Source: Alviniconcha marisindica (Eukaryota; Mollusca; Gastropoda; Provannidae). From it: DNA of 64,000 nucleotides. Position numbers and translations under genes: made by a program. Below the pieces are notes generated by a model that did not search any database, had not been told where the DNA came from, and saw only the letters and a program-made list of their open reading frames with translations. Of the stretch, positions 57,337-64,000 are shown piece after piece. Numbering within the stretch: the first letter of the stretch is position 1; each line of letters begins with the position of its first letter. The stretch is from contig JABMCL010001087.1 of NCBI GenBank assembly GCA_018857735.1, forward strand, positions 155,001 through 219,000, read 5' to 3'.

Positions 57337-58260
57337 ACACACTCCCTTTTCTGCGGATTTGGCAGCACTAGGAAACAAGGAAGGCGACTCCGCACGTCAG
57401 GTTAAGTGACCAACAGAATCAAAAGTCTCCTGTTTCCCAAAACAAGAGACAACACGTCCAGCAACACCCCCCCCCCCCCCCAATTAAAAAAATAATCAAA
57501 TAATAAAAACAAAAGTCAAAAGAAAGTATCAAATGATGGTGGGTGTGGGGAGGGGGCCGGAGGGGGGGGGGGGATCAACTGAATTAACTCTAATGTAAAG
57601 GAAGGGGATGGGGGAGACAGACACTAGACAGAAACAGACACGAAGGGAGAAGAGAGAAGAAAAAAGAAAGAAAGACCGCTACTTCTTAAATCCCGAAAAT
57701 GGTCGCAAGCGGCTAAGAGAGGCTAAAAGCATCGCCCCCTGCAAGGAAGGAAAGCGATGTAAAGTAAATGATTATTACTCTGTAATATCCACAACTGAGC
57801 CGCCTCTGTGTCCTGGAAACAGACCTTTTACTGGGATTCACTCTCGCCAGCCATCGCTTCCACACGGAAGAAAAGAAAAAGCCAAAGGAAGAGACTGAAG
57901 AAGTCATGATTACCACGTGCCAAACAATGGCGACAGTAAAAGCTGCATTTCAACTCTGGCGTGTGTCCTTCTAAAGCATTTGAAACGGCCAAGAAAACTT
58001 CATACGGCCATAATATCTGGCTTAGTGTGACAATTGAACAAGACTTAGATCCACACAAATGGCTATGGTTGCTGCTACAACTTTTTCTCCGTGTGGGTTT
58101 TGCAAGCTGATAAATGCAATAAAGCTTTTTTTGTCTGTAATACTTTAATGTTTCCTTGCATGCCCGGCTCTTGCATTGGGAGCTAAAATATTATTCTGTC
58201 GTTTGCCATCATGAGGGCGGGGGAAGGAAATAGTCATAAAGGGTCAACTTCATACAAAGG
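56960..58260. other. Non-coding stretch with poly-C/poly-G runs
   Basis: It holds C runs at about 57297 and 57468 and a G run at 57564. No exon is supportable, although short basic open frames exist. Confidence 0.5.
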
Positions 58261-58261
58261 C

Positions 58262-58272
58262 TGAGAGAGAGA

Positions 58273-58350
<78 letters not shown>

Positions 58351-58412
58351 GACAGAGACAGAGACAGAGAGGCAGAGAGAGGCAGAGACTGAGACAGAGA
58401 GACAGAGACAGA
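58262..58412 (+). repeat. GA/GACA microsatellite
   Basis: About 75 bases of (GA)n, then GACA variants. Confidence 0.95.
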
Positions 58413-58749
58413 CAAACCCGATGGCATCTCCCACGCACACCTCTTTCGCGAGACCGACTGAACGCCTCAAGATATACACATTGTTTCAACCATGCAGCCG
58501 CCCTTTCTGTAACTATATCGCTTTCGTGGAAAATAACTTTCTCTATGCGTTTGTTGCATGCGGAAGGCAAGACAATTATACTGAAAATGAGCACACCGTT
58601 TAGTTCTATTTTAAAAGCGTTCAATCCACTTCCCAGCCATCCCCACCCCACCCCACCCCACCCTCCTCTCTCTCTCCCCCTGCGATACTGTAGCAATGGC
58701 AGTAACGTGATTCGCCCTATGTTCTCTAATCTCTTCACCGATGAGATAT

Positions 58750-58750
<1 letters not shown>

Positions 58751-58803
<53 letters not shown>

Positions 58804-58812
58804 CTCTCTCCC
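58751..58812 (+). repeat. CT microsatellite
   Basis: About 25 CT units plus a CCT-rich edge. Confidence 0.95.
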
Positions 58813-59279
58813 ACTCCCCTCCCACTCAATCTTCGCAGAATCTGGCATTTCTTCTACTTGAATCGGAGCGCCTGATAGTACACTGATCAGGAAGTACGCG
58901 TTTTCATGCGGATCCAACATCGCCATGGAAGTTGTCGTTCGGCTTGTTTAAGGCCGATGGAGTTGCCTCGGGAGAGGAATAATTATACCGGCGCGGGGAC
59001 GAGACCACACCTCACGCGTATCCTTCGCAGTACGTCGTTTTGGACTTTTTGTTTTTCTTTGTCCCTGGGGCGTGGGTCATTTTGCACCCACACTTTTCAT
59101 GCAAGATAAGAGTTCTGCTTCTATAATAATAATAAAAACGGAAGTATGGGCGAGACTTGACACACAATGTGAAAACTGTGTTCATATTACCACTTTGTCT
59201 ATATTACAGCTTTGTCTATTTGTTCGTTTTTGTTTCTAAAAAAAAACTGAATTTTTTTTGAAAATTAAATTAAATGAAC

Positions 59280-59280
<1 letters not shown>

Positions 59281-59356
<76 letters not shown>
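59281..59356 (+). repeat. GA microsatellite
   Basis: About 37 GA units. Confidence 0.95.
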
Positions 59357-60044
59357 AAGTCTGTGTGGGACAGGGACCGGAAAGGGACAAACTTGAGGAA
59401 TACCTGAAATTTCACGGTGATAGCGTAAATCGTTTTCGAGATAATATGCCATTTCATGGATCTGCGGGTCCATTACGACCCACGACGTATTGCGAAGGTC
59501 GACGCCACCATAGGACTGGTCAGCCTTAGGATGGACACTGTGGGGAGCAATTTTAATTTTTCACAAATTAAAAAGAGCGGGGGAAAGGGGTGGGGTGGGT
59601 GGAAGGCGGGGTTCACAAAACGATAGAACACGAAAGTTTTGGGGTTCTAACGTCCCGTCAAATGCACAGGGCCAGCTCAGGACGAACACGATTTAAAATC
59701 ACTACATCAAAAATCACTAAAAATTCTTCTGTGTGTGGTGGTTGGGGGGGGGGGGGGGGGGGGTACATAGCAGTCGTGGCATTTGACGTAGGAGCACCAG
59801 AGTATACATGTTAACTGGCATCCGTAGCTATGTAGACATGATGTGGGTATGTAGCTATGGTCGTACAATCGAATTAATATTAGCCATCGTTCTGAACAGA
59901 AGACATATAACAAAGCCATTTTGACCGAAAAGAAGCATGCACTATGCTGACATAATTATGATAAACATTCTTCTGTATTATGTCTTGTTGCCAATTGTTT
60001 TTGAAATACTTTTTTTTTTTTAATAAAAAATTTTTTTTTTAAAG

Positions 60045-60960
60045 CGGGCATTTATTTTCCATTTGTATATAAATAAAAAAAGAACTTTGCAAACAATATA
60101 ACAAAGTCAAAGATTCATCTAATTCAAAGTCTTTTGCATTGCCAAACAGTACAAAGTCTTCTGTCAGTTTCATATTTGTCACTTTTCGTTCACAAATGTT
60201 TCAAACATTAACCAAAAGTGCTGTACAATATCGCAACTGCAAAACAGATGGGAATTTTTTTCTTTGTGTGCATTGCAAAAGGTACATATCTCGTTATTTG
60301 TGACCATTTTTAAAATTTTGTTTTTAATGTAACGTTTGTAGCGAGAATTCTCTGAACTAAACGTATCTGAAACCGCTTCAGTTTTACTTCCTGTATTTTT
60401 TTTTTTCAATTTTGTAAAAAGTTGCTCCTTTCTGTACGCTGCCAATTATTGTTAAGGATTTTTTATGTTTAAAGACTTGTTACTTTGGACAGTGATCTCT
60501 AGAACCTTAATGTATTTCTTTACTGCCTGAACACAACCGTTGTATGTAACAAAGTCCGTATTTAAACGATATTTCGTATTAAACTCCTCAAGGCACAAAA
60601 AGCTCCATGTTCCTGTAAAAGATGAGAGATGCGACAGATGCCCATTTCAATACATCTTCTATGTAATATTGTGTTATTTCCAACTTGAATGTTGTCATTA
60701 TCAAACAAAAGTTATGTCACAAGTTCTTCAGTCTTCGCTGCAACAAAAGCTTTTATAGGCCTGTAATGTATGCCTCCAAAACAAATTTAATTTGTCGTTT
60801 TTTAAAGTCCATGGACATCAAGGGTTCTTATAACAAGAAACATGACGGAAATAATGTTTTTCCATTTATGATTATCATTTAAAAATTTACGTATCCAAAT
60901 TAGTTTTAATCCATTAATGAACCCCAAGTAGCCCCATTCCTCTTTTTTTTTCTTTTTTTT
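60045..60960 (-). mobile_element. 3' end of an L1-like LINE, decayed
   Basis: A frame at 60445-60179 reads NEICTFCNAHKEKNSHLFCS and then CDIVQHFW, the C-terminal CxxC-H-C knuckle of L1-type ORF2 proteins. Upstream on the same strand a second frame gives SFLCLEEFNTKYRLNTDF and VTYNGCVQAVKKYIK, the typical segment before the knuckle. Downstream, with a stop, come the conserved lysine and tyrosine-rich last residues (VLFLFIYKWK). An A/T-rich tract at about 60010-60045 could be its tail. Confidence 0.7.
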
Positions 60961-61084
60961 TGGAGATGCTTTTTACGGCTATAATCTGACCTAGTCCAGG
61001 CTTTACCGGGAGAACAACCGTTCACAAGACGGTAGACCACAGGTTTTGAAGAGACGGGTGAGGACAAGCGGGCCGAAACCGGAG

Positions 61085-61730
61085 TTCATCTGCAATGACT
61101 AACCAACGTGACTATCGCTCAGCCAAACGGGCTAAAAAAATTACAATAAAAAATACAGGTCTTTTCGCTTTCAGGGCCCCGGCCCTTGCCCCCACCCAGC
61201 ATGGCTGCCGTGATCTACAAGTACCCAAATGGCTCCGCGCTCGCTGGTGGACTTTTCATCGCGTAACCACACATAACCCGCGGCGACTAAAAGGGGGAAA
61301 TTATGCAGGACAAGACACGGCCCGCGAATAGATCAAGCTCCGGAAGACAGATATTAGAAGGCACAAGAAGATGCGGCCCGGGGACTAGATCATGCGGGGG
61401 CCCGAGAGTGGCCGGGAGAATTAAATCAATGGAGGGACAGCCCAGAGACCGTGCATTCTCGTCGGGACGCGGGAACACTGGGCGCAACGAGCTTACCATC
61501 GGCCCTTGGCCACCATTCATTGCCCGCGGCTCTTGTCGTCGCGTCAGGGGAGACGGCCACCTAACTCACGCCCTTTATGACGCCTGTGTCATCCTCTCCG
61601 CCTTCGCCAGCCTCTCCGGGTCGTGGTGGCGAAGCTCCCGGATTTGGGCCGAGGAGTTATTACAGCACGTAAAGCGAGAGAGCCTGCCGTTACGGGAAGA
61701 AGACAAAGAAATCCGCGCTATTTGCGCTCG
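61085..61730. other. GC-rich unique segment
   Basis: It is more GC-rich than its surroundings and free of simple repeats. A 155-codon + strand open frame crosses it (61303-61770), but it runs into the SINE head and shows no domain. Function unknown. Confidence 0.4.
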
Positions 61731-61968
61731 TGAGTCGGTTTGGCCTAGCGGTAAGGCGTTAGGCTGGTAAGCAGAAGGACCTCGGTTCGAATCTGCTTAG
61801 GCTCTCCTTTCTCTTCAAAAGTTGTGGTCTGTGGACACTGTCTTGTGACTTTGTCCCTCACAGTTAATGAAACATTAAAATGGCTCTCATCGACATCGTT
61901 GCCCACCTAATACCTAATGCCCCCGTCCCTAATAAGCCTCATGGTTTCTGTGGACGTTAAGCACCATG
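61730..61968 (+). mobile_element. Second tRNA-derived SINE family, best copy
   Basis: The head has box A (tggcctagcggtaaggc) and box B (ggttcgaatct). A body tctcttcaaaagttgtgg and a tail ccgtccctaataagcctcat plus ggtttctgtggacgttaagc follow. Related copies lie at 17105-17395, 14720-14900 and 8650-8745. Confidence 0.8.
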
Positions 61969-62257
61969 TTTACTGCTGTTTGCGCAGCACCAAACCTCCG
62001 GTGTTTGTTACGGGCATGTGCGTTGTTATTACACAGCGGGTAAAGCACGCGCGCAACCCGTGCACAAGGCATTGGTTGTGGTGCAGGTTACAGGTAGCCC
62101 CCGCCCAGTGACCGCATCCGTCCACAAACAAGGGCAACTGACGTGCGCATGCTGAATGTAGCCGTGTCAGAATAAGACAATAGCACAACTGACGAATAAA
62201 CGCACACAATTCACTTTTTTGTTGTTGGGCTCAGTCTCTGTCTCTCTTTTTCTCTCA

Positions 62258-62415
<158 letters not shown>

Positions 62416-62615
62416 TGATATTTGGGGGCAGGGAGGGCAGCTTTGACTGTGGACACTTTGTCACACACGCTCAAATTTAAACAGACGGATTGACAGGCAT
62501 ACGGACAAGTGATTCGACTACTCCCTCCCTCCTCCTCCCCCACTCCCACCCCCGTTTAACGTTGGTCCGACAGGTATAAACAGACAATAGACCATGTTCA
62601 GTGTTACGTGTGATG

Positions 62616-62617
<2 letters not shown>

Positions 62618-62679
<62 letters not shown>

Positions 62680-62698
62680 GGTGTGTGTGTGTCTGTCT
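62618..62698 (+). repeat. GT microsatellite
   Basis: (GT)n with a short GTCT end. Confidence 0.95.
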
Positions 62699-63017
62699 GT
62701 TTTGCGCCGCCTGACCTCATGCCGAATTTAGTGTCTGTTCACACGGCACGGCACTTTTGTATCTACCTGGTGTCATTTTTCTAAAGGCCGGGGTTTGGGA
62801 GGTTGGGGTGGTGTGGGGTAGGGGTGTTTATCCTTGATCGGCACCTCCTCGATCAGCGTCCTGTCATCATGAGATCGATCGTCTGCATGGGGTTCCCATG
62901 GGCGCACTAAGTCTCCATTCCTTGCCTTGTCCCGGGCCTCATCTAAGCTCACCTGAGCATTACTCCAGATCCGAACAGATAATCAGGGATTTCTTTTTTA
63001 ATTAACGAAGCGATCGA

Positions 63018-63182
<165 letters not shown>

Positions 63183-64000
63183 CGACAATGAAAGAGTTAA
63201 CGAGGGTTGCGTTTCACTTAATTGCACCGAGGATAAAATTCGATACAACACCATCCCCAAACAAACGAACCGACAGTAAAGCTCTGATAGCCCAACATGT
63301 AATAATGATCGGAGAAGAAAGACCCCCGTAGAAAGGTGTCCAATGACCACCCCGGAGCAAACGATCCAAACCTCCGCATGCGTGGACTGTGTGGCAGTAT
63401 AATCGCTCTGATTGCTTCATACCCAGGTCCGCCAGCAGTCTCATTATGCCATCCCCACCCCACCCCACTCCCCGCTCCTTTCTCTGTTCCTTCTATCAGA
63501 AATGAATATGGGGCTCGGATGACTGTGTTCTGCTCTGTAGTGTCTGGCACCCGATCCATCGTAAGCCCGTCACGTCGTAGTGAGGACACAAATTGGGCCA
63601 CTTACACCCCGAGCCGCCGACAGGCTGGTGACGCTCGCTCCGACATCACCAGACACTCGACTTTTCTCTCTCAAGCAGCTCCTCGTGGCTTCTAGTCGCC
63701 ATACAGCATAGCGTTTCCCTTTTTCATGACTCGTTGAGGAGACTGGGTGGGAGGATGGGGGGGGGGGGGGGGGGGGGGGGGAGGTGAGTGTTACCACGGA
63801 TTCATGTTTTCTCATGGAGCTTCTGGATAGTTTCCAACGTTCAATCTAAAATGCCTACTCGTTTTTATACCCTCCCCTCGCACGACTGATTGAAATCCCG
63901 CTTTTCGACCCCAAAAATTCAGAACTGTGTCCGAAGAAATCAACAAATACACACGCACATCTTAACGCAAAACAAAATTGTAATACGACTTCAGCTTTTG

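Noticed and set aside
61303..61770. 155-codon + frame
   Set aside because: It runs into a SINE head at its 3' end, has no recognisable domain and no splice context. GC-rich sequence lengthens frames by chance.

Overview
The window is nuclear DNA of an animal, most likely a marine invertebrate and plausibly a mollusc (inference from style, not a database match). Coding information sits in short GT-AG exons separated by introns of 0.2 to 4 kb. It is swamped by microsatellites, minisatellites, tRNA-derived SINEs, foldback elements and decayed LINEs. There are no operons, phage or CRISPR arrays, and most long open frames are translations of simple repeats.

Two genes can be assembled exon by exon. 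(1) On the + strand at 22.1-30.5 kb, ten coding exons join in consistent phase into a 347-residue protein with seven predicted membrane spans. I do not recognise its family. It has an in-frame stop just upstream of its ATG and a Ser/Pro-rich cytosolic-type tail. (2) On the - strand at 51.7-42.3 kb, ten exons plus a tentative last one encode an SPT3 homologue (SUPT3H, SAGA co-activator histone-fold subunit). Its N-terminal exon was not found. The two genes converge: the region between them (30.5-42.3 kb) holds the likely 3' UTR of the first gene and a broken LINE.

Smaller coding signals are a clear signal-peptide exon on the - strand near 8.2 kb, a decayed THAP-zinc-finger gene at 12.0-14.3 kb, and a possible - strand exon at 55.7-55.9 kb.

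Layout: 0-8 kb, a 16-bp minisatellite and many microsatellites; 8-12 kb, SINE and foldback repeats; 12-14.3 kb, THAP relic; 14.5-21 kb, SINEs, a TIR-like element and very long CA/GT tracts; 21-30.5 kb, membrane-protein gene; 30.5-37 kb, probable 3' UTR and minisatellites; 37-42 kb, LINE relic (endonuclease and reverse transcriptase) split by other repeats; 42-52 kb, SUPT3H; 52-64 kb, SINEs, tandem repeats, poly-G/poly-C and GA/CT tracts, and an inverted LINE 3' end at 60-61 kb.

The most unusual observation is a minisatellite in intron 3 of the membrane-protein gene. Each unit is a copy of the exon-4 splice acceptor plus the first codons of exon 4, giving about six ready-made competing acceptors upstream of the real one.
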